64,000 nt of DNA from Odontocerum albicorne (lineage: Eukaryota; Arthropoda; Insecta; Trichoptera; Odontoceridae): assembly GCA_949825065.1 (NCBI GenBank), contig OX463842.1, forward strand, positions 50,943,011 through 51,007,010, written 5' to 3'. This document shows positions 34,213 through 45,734 of this stretch, in pieces. The notes under the pieces were generated by a model. That model saw only the letters and a program-made list of their open reading frames with translations, was not told where the DNA came from and did not search any database. A program made the position numbers and the translations under genes. Every line of letters begins with the position of its first letter. The stretch's first letter is position 1.

Positions 34213-34228
34213 TATTTAGATTAACATA

Positions 34229-34835
34229 TTTGTTGTTATTATTTTATCTTCTATTGTCTGTTGTCATTATTACGATTTAAGTGATAATTTCTAGGGTTAC
34301 GAGTAACATATCACACGTTTCCAGAAAAAAATTCTTAACATAGAAATATAACATTCTAGAAACACACGAAACCTTTTATAATTCAAATGTGTCGATAGCA
34401 ATTAAGTAACGATGATTGGAAGTTGTAATTCAATTGTGAGAATTCAACGATCAGGTTACTTCATATTTGGTTTGTTGAATACCTTAAATGACGGTGTTAT
34501 TGAGTTGAGGGTCCATCTTTTTGGGTGACTGATTAATTAATTTAAATACATTTTTTAATTATTTTTTTGCAATTGAATTCGTGTTGTATTTTCGTTGATT
34601 GTGTTTATTTATTATATTTGTTTTTTTTTATAATGTTATTTTTCTGTTATAATCACATTGCTGATTTTATGAGCAGATCATACTTTGAATTGTATTGACT
34701 TTTTTAGAAACGTTTCATTTTAAACCAAGTGATTCATAGGCCCACATATAGGTATCTGGTATTTGTTGCAGATCTTGGCATACTGTAGGTCTATTACATC
34801 CTTTTTATTTAGTTTAGGCACAAAAACGACTTAAA
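34229..34835. other. AT-rich spacer
   Basis: Nothing recognised. Confidence 0.4.
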
Positions 34836-35058
34836 TTAACACTTGCCACCCTGTGATGGATAGCGAGTGGCCAAGACTTATATTTTATTTGATTATTCGA
34901 CGTTTTAATACATGATAAAATGATTTTTATAGCTAAAAACGAAAAATAATCTAGCAGATTTTGCATAATATTTATTTAAAATATACATTTTTCACTGGAC
35001 GCTTAGCGTCCAGCACCGTGGCTGGCGGATTTTTTTAGCACAGTAAGGCAAGTGTTAA
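34836..35058 (-). mobile_element. TTAA MITE family 2
   Basis: A 223-bp element with TTAA at both edges and perfect 12-bp inverted ends TTAACACTTGCC. On the minus strand the end continues CTGTGCTAAAAAAATCCGC, six bases, then CGGTG and the palindrome CTGGACGCTAAGCGTCCAG centred at 35004. The same order and spacing occur in MITE family 1, though the bodies are unrelated. No coding capacity. Confidence 0.88.
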
Positions 35059-35234
35059 AGAGTCTTCCATTGTATCAATGGCGGGTAGCAAAATCTCTGG
35101 TTTCTTAAAAATATTTTTTTTTACTCCGAGAACACTCAAATTTATTTCTCATATATAAATCACATTTCTCATATATAAATCACAATTTTGAAACTTTATG
35201 GACCTGAAATTGTTTTTGGAGTTTCTCTTTGTCT

Positions 35235-35335
35235 TTAACCTTTCCCTTCCTGTGCTAAAAAAATCCGCACGTTCCGATGCTGTATATTCAATACACATCA
35301 ATACACGTGTACAAATGAGTAATTTCAAAACGATA
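35235..35335 (+). mobile_element. TTAA MITE family 1, copy C (left end only)
   Basis: TTAACCTTTCCCTTCCTGTG, the CTAAAAAAATCCGC motif and the palindrome centred at 35289 are present. Homology ends soon after AATGAGTAATTT, so about 100 bp remain. It lies 177 bp from the family 2 MITE. Confidence 0.8.
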
Positions 35336-35339
35336 TACA

Positions 35340-36467
35340 CCTAAAAGTAATATTACATAAATACCGTCATGTCCGATTTGAAATTAGCAGTAAATACCGA
35401 TTTCTACCCGTTTCTATCGATACAGACAATCTTAAACCTTCATCCTAAATCGTACCTGCTCTTTTGTTTTTAAGACTTATAAAAAATATGTTTTAAAGAG
35501 AAAAAACTAATGCATATGTCGAAAATTTTCCTTATATTTTAAACCTCATGAGATTCTTCAAATCAGGAAAAAGTATTAATAATAACGATAAGGGGATGAA
35601 ACCTTTTTGTATCTAATAATGAATTACTCCATTGAACAAATAGATAATAATGCTCGCCCATCTCAACCCCTTACAAATTTCAAATTAAAAAAAAACGTAA
35701 TACTCTGAATTGTATTTTAAATTGCCATAAAAATAAAAACCTTTATGTAATAATACGAAATAAGCGGCCACTTTTCGTTTATGTTTTAACAAGTTTTTCA
35801 AAGATATTGTCGCCCTTTTTTTGTCTCCGACAATTTCGTAGGTCCAGTTTGTTACTCAACCTTCTGTCAGATAAGAAAAACATGACAAATGATGCAATAA
35901 AACAAAAAAAAAGGTCTTCATTCTAGTATAAAATTTGCCCAACTGTTATTCATATACTCGTAAAAGTAAAAGAATACAAGAAATCGGAAAAATATATAAA
36001 TTAATTTTTATACATCATTAAGAGATTTTTCTAGGTTTATGGATAAGTTGTTTTTGTGTTCAATGTTTTATTTCAATTTTTGTTTATTTATTTTTAAATA
36101 ATCAGTTCCAGAAAGTAAATCATGATTTTAAAACAAAACATGTAATTTATTAATTATACCAAAGAATCAAATTCGTATTACTAGTGTTTATTTCATGCAT
36201 ATTATGATTATGTCAATAGGTTTGTAAATATGTAGCAAATTGTGCACAATATAATAGGGAAAAACATGCCTCACTCATTCATCGGTCATTCTTTTTAACT
36301 CTGACAGTGTTGAACTAATATGTTCCCATCCGAGTCAGCTGGCACATTGTACTCTCGGCATATTTTTACTACTGGATTATATAGAAGTTGCTTCTAAATA
36401 TAGCTGCACTGAACAAAGCAGATTTTCGAAGAAAGCGAGAAGTAACATTTAACTCTTACAACCTATA
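35340..36467. other. AT-rich spacer
   Basis: No gene or repeat that I can name. Confidence 0.4.
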
Positions 36468-36900
36468 TAGGTGTCCCAAAAATATGTATCTACATTTTTA
36501 CACTGTGCCGTTTACTTGAACTTTCTGTAAGAATCTGTCAAACCATGCATTAGTGAAGATTTTATGTATGAGGAGATATTTTGTTTTCAGCAAGCTGATG
36601 CGGTGCGCACCTCTTTACTACCATCGTGATGTGAAAACCTATCTTGATAAAAAAATGCCAAACAAATGGATTGCGTTCCCCTGACCTCACGCCAATGCCA
36701 CTTTTTTATGATAATCCATCAAAGATAAAGTTTTTTATACAAAGTTGGCAACATTTTTTGACAGTATTGGAATTGAGATAAGCCATTGATAAAAAGTGCG
36801 CCCAAATACCAAAACAAATTATGCGTGGTGTTTGACGAATTCCACGTTATTAGCAGTGCATGGAACATACTATAACTGTTATCAACTTGAGCATTTGCGA
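36468..36900 (+). pseudogene. IS630/mariner-superfamily transposase remnant
   Basis: Plus-strand translation with many breaks gives FQQADAVRTS near 36590, then P-W-I and SPDLTP-like residues around 36680, followed by SKIKFFIQSWQHF and KKCAQIPKQIMRGV. The order matches the DDE transposase end (FQQDGAPPH, SPDLTPMDFFLWG, CxxIPxEMLxRV). The left edge TATAGGTGTCCCAAAAATAT may be a terminal repeat. There are too many stops and shifts for function. Confidence 0.6.
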
Positions 36901-36959
36901 TAGTTTAAAAATATCTACCTTTGTCTTTTTAGTTTAATGTTTTATCTTAGATATATTAA

Positions 36960-37420
36960 AATAAATAAATAAATAAATAAATATTAGGTTTATTGACAGC
37001 AACATAGTATGTACAAGATCACACCTGAATAACATTTCTAAAAACACATAAATTGCAGACAATACATCAGACGCAGAAGCTATCAAAAGGTCTGGGCTCA
37101 TCTAATAGCATCCCCTCGGCCAAAATACACCCCACCAATATAGGGCGAACCCAGCCACGGGGACACCAGATGTTTTTCAGCCTACACCCTTAGACACGTA
37201 GAAACAGGAATATATACAAAAAAATAAACACAGAAAATAAATATAGTAGATGACAAAAAAAGAAAAACAGAAAAAAAACACATTCAACAGAGAGTACACC
37301 AAAAGGTCCGGGCTCATCCCACAAACATTCCCACGGCCGAGATATACCCCACCAATGTAGGGCGAGCCCGACCGCAAGGGCATCAGGGGGCTTCCATCCC
37401 ACACCCCCGCATATCTAGAT
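36960..37420 (-). mobile_element. Retroposon 3' end (family R2), copy 1
   Basis: Minus strand: a block ending GCTGTCAATAAACCTAATATTTATTTATTTATT, that is AATAAA plus an ATTT-type tail. The related plus-strand copy at 56100-56345 ends the same way. The block holding GGGCTCGCCCTACATTGGTGG (minus) appears twice (about 37370-37330 and 37160-37110), so this copy has an internal duplication. The frames 37177-37404 are translations of it with no motif. Confidence 0.7.
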
Positions 37421-37424
37421 TAAA

Positions 37425-38249
37425 GAACAAATATAATAAAAAAAAAAATAAAAAAAAACGTATGGCAGAAAACAAAATAAAAAGTAAACCCACATATACC
37501 ACCTTAGGTTAACTGTCAGCAAGAACGAGGAAAAAAAAGAAGAGAAAAGCCTCAAAGGAGTCCAAATTTTACATAATGACAAATGGGAAGTAAGACAGTT
37601 GAGACAACATTGAAATAGTTAGGCAGTAATACATTGAAATATTGTAGATAAGCAGTTTTAAAAGGATTAATGAGGAAATGACGCACAAACACGTATGCAC
37701 AATCCTCGATTCACCACCAGCGAAAAGAGAGAAAAGAAAGAAAACAAGAAAAGAAAAGCAAACAAGAGACCCATTAACCACTGAGAAACATGTGGAGAAA
37801 CAATAAATGTATCATATAATTATTCAAAATGTGTATCAATTTTTTTTGGACCACCCATTGTTTACTTTGAGACAACCTGAGTTCCATATTATAGAACAAT
37901 TTAAAAACTGTGTTTTGGACCAAAAAATTATGTTACTTAAATATTATTATGACTTAGTTTCCTTAATGCCGTCAAAATCGAGGTGCAACACACAATTGGC
38001 TGAGAAACAGTTTAGAAGTACCACTGAGGATACCACATCACATGGGGAAAGTTGACATTTTTCCATTCGCTTCCTAATCATCTTTTGGTTTCCAAAATAC
38101 CGTCATGTTAGCTTCTATATTGTTGCATCAACGAATGTTTATAAACATACCAAAAATTATTCTAAATTAGTATAATTGAACGATAGCATTTCACAGTGAG
38201 ACGTTTTGTTTGGATATTATGGTATTGTTCTGCAAAGTAAAAAAAAAAC
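37425..38249. other. A-rich spacer with unrecognised frame
   Basis: The plus frame 37807-38055 (82 codons, including MPSKSRCNTQLAEKQF) looks less low-complexity than its neighbours, but I do not recognise it. It might be a transposase scrap. Confidence 0.35.
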
Positions 38250-38475
38250 TAATGATCGCGCGGGTCTCGCACGGACGAGAGTTGGCGGGAGCGCACGACG
38301 ACGTATCCATCGGAAGAATTTACTGTGACTGAACAAAATGGCCGACAAACACGCGGGACCAAGCAAACTGGCCGTTAGGATTCCCCCTACACGCCAGGTG
38401 CACTAATTTTGAAACAAAAAATTTCCCCCGACCTCAGGATCCCTTGTAATCTTAGTTTCTGGATGACCCTCGTAT
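38250..38475. other. GC-enriched block, identity unknown
   Basis: About 220 bp with GATCGCGCGGGTCTCGCACG, CGACGACGTATCC and CGGGACCAAGCAAAC stands out from the AT-rich flanks. No long frame or inverted ends were found. It may be a transposon end or a small regulatory element. Confidence 0.35.
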
Positions 38476-38479
38476 TAGC

Positions 38480-38700
38480 CATTTCAGAATAAATAAGAGG
38501 GCCTTTTTCAGATAGAAATTATTGCAGTCAGCTCATGAAAGTTTATGCACACCAGTCGCTAAGTATTCCATTTTTACATTTCCCGTTAAATATAAGTTTC
38601 CGAGGATTGAAATTGGTGTAAAAAGCTGGCTTTGTGTGATTGGGAATTTTTTTCGTTAATTTGTATGTTATTTTTTTACCTATAGCTTTGCTCCATTTAT
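38480..38700 (-). pseudogene. Penelope-like GIY-YIG fragment (PLE-A copy 3)
   Basis: Minus strand: ITYKLTKKIPNHTKPAFYTN near 38690-38630 and then KLIFNGKCKNGILS, aligned with the N-terminal side of the GIY-YIG region at 32390. The catalytic YIGKTGR block is lost to a deletion, and EMAN follows immediately. A further inverted arm pair begins 63 bp to the right. Confidence 0.7.
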
Positions 38701-38762
38701 AGATATGATTATAGGTGTCGTTAAACAGATATTCAATTGACTATTTGTTAGTAAATATTAGC

Positions 38763-39195
38763 GTTGTAATTTGTTTTATCAAACACTGTTTATTCCACTT
38801 TTTGTAACGGTATAACCCTACCGGTTACAAGGCTTTCACCTTATCAGCAGGGGAGCACAAATAAGACTGACTTATGTTTGAACTGGTACCGAGATACACG
38901 CTTCTAACGGTTAACATTCGGATTGGCGACTGTGGGTGGAGGAAAGGAGGCGATAACCTCAGTGAGATTCTTGGTATATATGTATGTTTGCCAGATGTTC
39001 ACCCCGATGCACTGACTTAGAAATTTCTAGGGCCTCCTCCTTCAACCCTTATTTGTGCTTCCTTGATGATGATATGAAAGCCTTGAAAAGTTGTAGGGTT
39101 ATACCGTTACAAAAAGTGGAATAAACGGTGTTTGATAAAACAAATTACAATGTCTTTAAACCTTCACAATGTTAATGCCTTAATTATAAATAATG
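38763..39195. mobile_element. Penelope-like inverted arm pair (PLE-A copy 3)
   Basis: Left TGTAATTTGTTTTATCAAAC...CCACTTTTTGTAACGG and right CCGTTACAAAAAGTGGAATA...CAAATTACAATG are reverse complements. The hammerhead-like cores are mutated here (minus strand CTGCTGATAAGG; plus strand TTGATGATGATATG). The position upstream (minus sense) of the GIY-YIG fragment fits a 5' terminal arm of the same element. Confidence 0.75.
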
Positions 39196-39199
39196 TAAA

Positions 39200-39400
39200 T
39201 ATTAGCATATTGGAGGTGAGTTTGGAAAAGTTAAAGATGATGAGTGTTTGGAAAATGTGAGTTAGATAAGCCCATACAAATGCAAATGGTTGCAAAAGAC
39301 AAGAAAAAATTAAAAGTGTTAAGTTGTGATGAAATCAACACAGAACTAATGGTGTATGGTGAGTGAATGATCGAGTAGCTGAGACGATGATGCAACGCAT
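39200..39400 (+). mobile_element. LINE fragment, region before the polymerase core
   Basis: The translation gives LKVLSCDEINTELMVYGE near 39318-39365, resembling the GxDEIxAELLKYG block ahead of LINE polymerase motifs. The sequence GAGTGTTTGGAAAAT recurs at 44049, linking it to the decayed LINE at 43990-45380. Confidence 0.5.
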
Positions 39401-40364
39401 ATGACTGATAATGCATTCAGGAAGACGTTGTCTACGCCATGAATCTCAGAAAAATAAAAACACAAAGCTTAGTACAATTTTCAACCCTTTCAACTATATT
39501 GCTTTTGAAGCGGTAACACGTTTTAGTAAAAGCGCAGGAAAAGAGCGAGTGACGGTTCCCCTTCAAAGTGCTAGGGTTCCGGTCCATATACAATATAATA
39601 GAACAAGAAGGAGAAGAGAAAGGTAAAATTTTATATTTCCACGATATTTTATTTCATGCCTAGACTATCAAATTACAAGTAAACGTCTCTTTTGACATTT
39701 TGTATGACAAATGACACCGTACAAAAGAGCAGTAGGTCTGATGAATATCTCCCTTTTATTAATGTCCGATGTAACTGCATGATTGCGCGAAGGGGAGTCA
39801 TAAAATTAACATTTAAATTCAAGTGTCAAAGATGTATGCTAAGAAGGAAGTGATTGTGGAGATTTAGAGCTCGCTACTAAAATGGGACAGCTCATTTATG
39901 GGGAAAAGAATACCTAAATACCCATTACTCGAGTCATGGAACTATTGGACACGATTCAATTTATGTGCGTTAGCGTCAAGGAAAGTTTTCGGAAAATAAA
40001 TTTAATAAATTGGGAAGAACTAAGAAATTTGTGGCTATTTTAAGACACAATTGCTATGTTACTTGGAGTCTCTCTTTAGGAAAGTCATAGTTTAGTTGGA
40101 AAACATTGCATTGTGGTCAATAACACTGCATATACATGTTGCATATTTAGGGATTCGACCATTCACTTAACACTTTTACTGCTGTGCTCATTTCAGCACC
40201 ACCTGAGACTTGTACTCTGAAAGCAAGCGAGACAATTCATAATTTATATGCCGCCCATTGATCTGTAAAGTCTCTTTACACGTACATTTATTAAAATATT
40301 AATTTTTCAGTGTGACATTACACATATTTGGTTTTGCACATTACCATACGTGTTAGACAGACTT
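39401..40364. other. Spacer, nothing recognised
   Basis: The plus frame 39411-39626 has no motif. No repeat named. Confidence 0.4.
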
Positions 40365-40690
40365 GAGCGGGTGACTCGGGACCGTTAGGGGTGGAAAGCC
40401 GTATGTTCTCGGGCTGATGGCGTCTCAGCAGCTAGACGTGTGAGAAACAGTCAGCGCGCTGCGAATATGCGTCAGTCAGCATGACCAGGCGGCTCAGCAG
40501 GATCCACATGTCTGTAGCATTTGCGGGAGGGAATGCTCATTTAGGATCGGGCTGTTATCTCACAGAAGATCACATGATCGACGTGAGAGAACGGTTCAAG
40601 AATGACGTTGGAGTGGCGACAGATCCTGGACTACGAGGCTCGGCAATGGTGACGATATATTACACATTCAATATCTATGATGGACTCTCT
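40365..40690 (+). mobile_element. LINE C-terminus with zinc finger, copy 2
   Basis: CGGGCTGATGGCGTCTCAGC (40413-40432) and the downstream finger segment match the minus-strand copy at 30320-30785. The finger is damaged: CxxC is partly kept near 40505-40540, but frame changes interrupt it. The frame 40481-40720 starts inside this fragment and is spurious. Confidence 0.7.
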
Positions 40691-40726
40691 AATGACTCAG
40701 ATATTCAGGACTCCATATGAGAAAGC

Positions 40727-41397
40727 TATATTAAAAAAAGAACATGTCCATCAAATCAGATTGTTGGCAAATCGCAAAAAACTGTTGGCATTAAAAATAT
40801 ATGACGTAATAATTCATTGTAAAAATATCTGAAATCCATTAAATCGCTTAAGGTGACTTGATTTGTTGTTTGAAATCGAAAAATAATTAAAATAGTATTC
40901 CTAGTTTAAAATATAGACATGATCCTTTTTGAGTGAACAATTCTACTTTAATATTTTTTTATTGAACAAGTCTGGGACATGATGTTTTTTTGTTCGATTT
41001 CAAAAATATTATCCAAAAAATAATTGGGTTTAGTCATTTATTTTTATTTTAATCAAATAAAATAAGTAGTGTTACAAAATATTACTGTAAAACTATAAAT
41101 ATATGTAGGTAGATAAAGCTAGCTGTATAATGGCATTACACTGCACGTACGATTTAAAACTGACAGTTGCTGGTGAACTGGTATGAAGTTAGACACAATC
41201 GGAAAGCTATGATTGGTCAATTCGGACATGATCTTTTTTGATTGGTTTGAAGCCTGGACAAGATTCTTTTTGAAAAAAAATACTATTTTTTTAATATGAT
41301 TTTAAAATGATTTATGTGCTTTTTTCATCGAAATGAAAATGTTAAACGGCTCCGTACCATCGATAAGAAAAAACCTGCTTTATTAACTCATTTTTTT
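40727..41397. repeat. Region with scattered single copies of the 53-bp satellite core
   Basis: Motifs like GACATGATCTTTTTT occur at 40916, 40976, 41225 and about 41258 (diverged), and inverted at 40732-40752. They are embedded in otherwise unrelated AT-rich sequence before the regular array begins. No open frame is recognised. Confidence 0.6.
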
Positions 41398-42875
41398 GTA
41401 TCCCATGGACATGATCTTTTTTAATGTTACCTCTTCATATGTCATTTTTTGTATCCGATGGACATGATCTTTTTTAATGTTACCTCTTCATATGTCATTT
41501 TTTGTATCCGATGGACATGATCTTTTTTAATGTTACCTCTTCATATGTCATTTTTTGTATCCGATGGACATGATCTTTTTTAATGTTACCTCTTCATATG
41601 TCATTTTTTGTATCCGATGGACATGATCTTTTTTAATGTTACCTCTTCATATGTCATTTTTTGTATCCGATGGACATGATATTTTTTAATGTTACCTCTT
41701 CATATGTCATTTTTTGTATCCGATGGATATGATCTTTTTTAATGTTACCTCTTCATATGTCATTTTTTGTATCCGATGGACATGATCTTTTTTAATGTTA
41801 CCTCTTCATATGTCATTTTTTGTATCCGATGGACATGATCTTTTTTAATGTTACCTCTTCATATGTCATTTTTTGTATCCGATGGACATGATCTTTTTTA
41901 ATGTTACCTCTTCATATGTCATTTTTTGTATCCGATGGACATGATCTTTTTTAATCTTACCTCTTCATATGTCATTTTTTGTATCCGATGGACATGATCT
42001 TTTTTAATGTTACCTCTTCATATGTCATTTTTTGTATCCGATGGACATGATCTTTTTTAATGTTACCTCTTCATATGTCATTTTTTGTATCCGATGGACA
42101 TGATCTTTTTTAATGTTACCTCTTCATATGTCATTTTTTGTATCCGATGGACATGATCTTTTTTAATGTTACCTCTTCATATGTCATTTTTTGTATCCGA
42201 TGGACATGATCTTTTTTAATGTTACCTCTTCATATGTCATTTTTTGTATCCGATGGACATGATCTTTTTTAATGTTACCTCTTCATATGTCATTTTTTGT
42301 ATCCGATGGACATGATATTTTTTAATGTTACCTCTTCATATGTCATTTTTTGTATCCGATGGATATGATCTTTTTTAATGTTACCTCTTCATATGTCATT
42401 TTTTGTATCCGATGGACATGCTCTTTTTTAATGTTACCTCTTCATATGTCATTTTTTGTATCCGATGGACATGATCTTTTTTAATCTTACCTCTTCATAT
42501 GTCATTTTTTGTATCCGATGGACATGATCTTTTTTAATGTTACCTCTTCATATGTCATTTTTTGTATCCGATGGACATGATATTTTTTAATGTTACCTCT
42601 TCATATGTCATTTTTTGTATCCGACGGACATGATCTTTTTTAATGTTACCTCTTCATATGTCATTTTTTGTATCCGATGGACATGATCTTTTTTAATGTT
42701 ACCTCTTCATATGTCATTTTTTGTATCCGATGGACATGATCTTTTTTAATGTTACCTCTTCATATGTCATTTTTTGTATCCGATGAACATGATCTTTTTT
42801 AATGTTACCTCTTCATATGTAATTTTTTGTATCCGATGGACATGATTTTTTTTAATGTTACCTCCTCAAATGAAC
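41398..42875 (+). repeat. 53-bp satellite array, 28 units
   Basis: The unit GGACATGATCTTTTTTAATG...TACCTCTTCATATGTCATTT...TTGTATCCGAT repeats at exactly 53 bp from 41408 to 42839 with almost no divergence. The few variants are shared: GATATT units at 41673, 42309 and 42574, GGATAT units at 41726 and 42362, and AATCTT units at 41938 and 42468. The pair GATATT then GGATAT recurs 636 bp apart (12 units), which indicates block duplication. Units 26-28 at the right edge are the most diverged. No long frame. Confidence 0.97.
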
Positions 42876-43989
42876 GTTAATAAATGAAATAAAGTCTTCT
42901 GCATGATATAATATCTCTAATATGACAGCATAAAGTGAAATTGCGAAATAAAATAAGCGATTGCAATGAAAATGACGGAAATGAGAACTTTGATATAATT
43001 AATGATGTACAAATAATACATCGAAAACAAAACAAAACGAGAAGTTAAGGAATATAAAAAAACATTGTTGAACAAAATTAATAAAATTCTGATAGAGGGG
43101 ACAGTGACAAAGCGTACAGCCGCAGCAGAAACTAAATGTTATTCGGAGTAAAACTAAAGAAATAATTTTTTTTCTTTCTACCCCATTAGAAATTTATCGT
43201 AATGGTGATGGTTCAAGTGTTGACTGAGTAAGGTTATTATTGATAGGTGGTTTTAATGGTGAGAGCATCCTTCGAAATACACTTGGTAAAAAAAAAAACG
43301 TTTTGAATTTCACGAAATTACTCTTGTCAACAACTTCTTCATCATACATATCAGGTTCCCCCTATGTTGGCGAGGAACAGAACATAAATATAAAGTCACT
43401 TTCTTCTACTTCGCGTTCCATCATCAAATATTTTTTGTTAATGCTGGTACACTTATTTATCTGAACGAAGCCTTAAATCTCTAGAGTCCACCTCCTCAGA
43501 TGAGAAAAGCTCGTATTTAATATGTGAGAGATAAGAACGGCATGAAATACCTTTCACGAACAATACAGGCATAGTTCTAAAAAATGCTGACTTTTTCTAA
43601 CTGCATATAGAAATCAAGTTAAATACTATATTTTAAAAATAAAAAATATTGACATGGCATACATATTCTAAACTGACAAGATAGAACCACTGAATGCCCA
43701 AAAATATTAATATATTTGATAAGAAAACTGCAGAAAACTTACCAGGGAAAGACGAACTACAAAGAAACCTTTGTAGTTTTTCCAATATGTGATAGTAACA
43801 CATTCAACTTTAAGTATAGTGTTATGTGTGTTTAAATACAATCATAAATTTTGATAAGATCCTCCAAAAAAGGTTCTCATGAAGTGTTTTCTAAAGCTGC
43901 ACACCCAGCCCATATATTTTACCTTAAGATATAGATTACTGCACACCACAAAACCAGCAAAAAAGTTTTATCACAGTAACCCACCCTAT
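42876..43989. other. AT-rich spacer
   Basis: The plus frame 43240-43464 has no known motif. Nothing else recognised. Confidence 0.4.
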
Positions 43990-45380
43990 TGAATATATTT
44001 TTTTAATGTGAACAATCAGGCGTGTGGATGGTCCTATTGAGAATTTTGAGTGTTTGGAAAATTCGAATGAGACTAGTCTAGGATAAGTACGAATGGTTGT
44101 AAAAAACATAAAGAAAATGAATAGTGTCAGGTCGTTATGAAGGCTGCACTAAATTAATAGTGTAGGAGGAACTATTTTTAACAAATTTTGGGAATCTGAC
44201 TACACACATAAATATCAAAAGAGTTACAGAGTTATTTGTTTACTGAGTGAAGTAAGTAAACTTTTGATCGAAAGAGTGAGAAGGAAGACTAAATAGAAAT
44301 TTTGAAAAAATCAAAATGTATTTTTAATTGGAAGAGGATACGTGGAACTGATTTATTTTTTTGTATGCGTTTGTGGAAAATGTTAAAAAAATAAAGTTTA
44401 TTGCAAGTGTGTGGATGGAAAACTGTAAGTTGGAACAGCATACGAGTATCACCGCGTGATAAGGGACAAACTATGGAAAATATAAATTAATAACGCGTTG
44501 AATGTAAATTAATACGTGGTATTGTGTCATTATATCTTAAATATTGAATATTAGAGGGATAACTGCCTTGAGAGAGCGTTTAAATATTTGAAAAGGGTAA
44601 AACAAGGATGTGTTGTCGCTCTAGTTATTTAATATTTCCATAGATTCTTATGTAAAGGAGCTACAGAGATTTATGGGTAGCATACAAACGTCGAATAGGA
44701 ATTTGTGCGGATTGCTGTATGCTGATGACATGGCTTTATTGGCGGAACGTTAAGGTGAGTTGCAGTTTAACAAGTTAATTATATAAGAAATGTGAAAAGA
44801 AAGATCCGATAATGAATGCTGCAAAATTCAAAGTCATGGTGATAGAAAAGTTTAGATATTCTGCTATTAATGTAGTATTTTCTCAAAGATGGAAAAGTTA
44901 CGAGGTGTATTGACAGGTATGCAGCAATATGGATTGGAGAAATACTACATATATTCTCAAACCGAACATTATTAAAATATGTTGAGATGATATCACATAA
45001 TTTATCAACGTATTTTAGTACCAACTTTGAAGTAAAACGTGGACGTGGAAAAGGATATAAAAAAACATAGGGTGACAATGTATGACAAAGTATGGAAATA
45101 AGTGACTAATGGATGACTGTGAACTAAACTAATGTGTTTAGTATGATGAGGAAGAACACTCTGACATTGTGTGGGCACGTGGAACGAATTATTGAAAAAG
45201 ACTAACAAAACAATAAGTGATGGAGGAAGACAAAATGAATTATGGATGGATTAAGTGAATAATATTTTAAAATCTAAGAAATCAGAGAAATCGTATGAAA
45301 AAGTGTATGGACATAGAAGAGGGGAAATATGAATGTTGACACAGGGATGTTTGATGTTCCATCCTTTCTGTCTATCTCAA
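43990..45380 (+). pseudogene. Decayed LINE with reverse-transcriptase motif
   Basis: Plus-strand translation with many breaks includes a VKQGCVVA-like block near 44600-44620 (the RQGC motif), SIDSYVKELQRFMG and CGLLYADDMALLAE, with YADDM at 44718-44732, the polymerase active-site motif. After it come residues resembling TMYDKVW near 45080 and the C-terminal LWARG-type block near 45170. Dense stops and frameshifts make it an old inactive copy. The related 3' end at 55560-55900 shares GGATATAAA and CAATGTATGACA. Confidence 0.65.
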
Positions 45381-45734
45381 CAGAAAACGGTGTGATGGTA
45401 TATATAATATTTATGATCAGAAAAGTAAACGATTTGATAGAAAAACACTTTTAAAAATAGTTTATGTTAAAAGTGATTTAAAAAAATGCAAAAGTATCCT
45501 CCTATTTCTGGTTTCGCTTTCCACGATTTCAGTTATCTGCGGTCAACCGTTCGAAAATATTGTGTCGAAAATTCCAACATATTGTCGAAAGGTTGACAGT
45601 AGTTTAATACTTTGTCACAATATCAACATCACTTAACTCACTCCATCTATCATATCGTCACTATCAGCATCACATTATCACAAGAAGCAGAAGTTTGAGT
45701 TCCGTACAATATATTTTGAATTTGAGATCCATCA

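Noticed and set aside
33819..34280. 153-codon plus-strand frame
   Set aside because: Antisense shadow of the LINE polymerase C-terminus at 33416-34120.
40166..40210. Another TTAA MITE end (TTAACACTTTTACTGCTGTG)
   Set aside because: It resembles the family 2 end, but no matching inverted end with TTAA was found in the next 700 bp.
41398..42875. CRISPR-like array
   Set aside because: The units are direct tandem copies with no unique spacers, in an animal-type genome.
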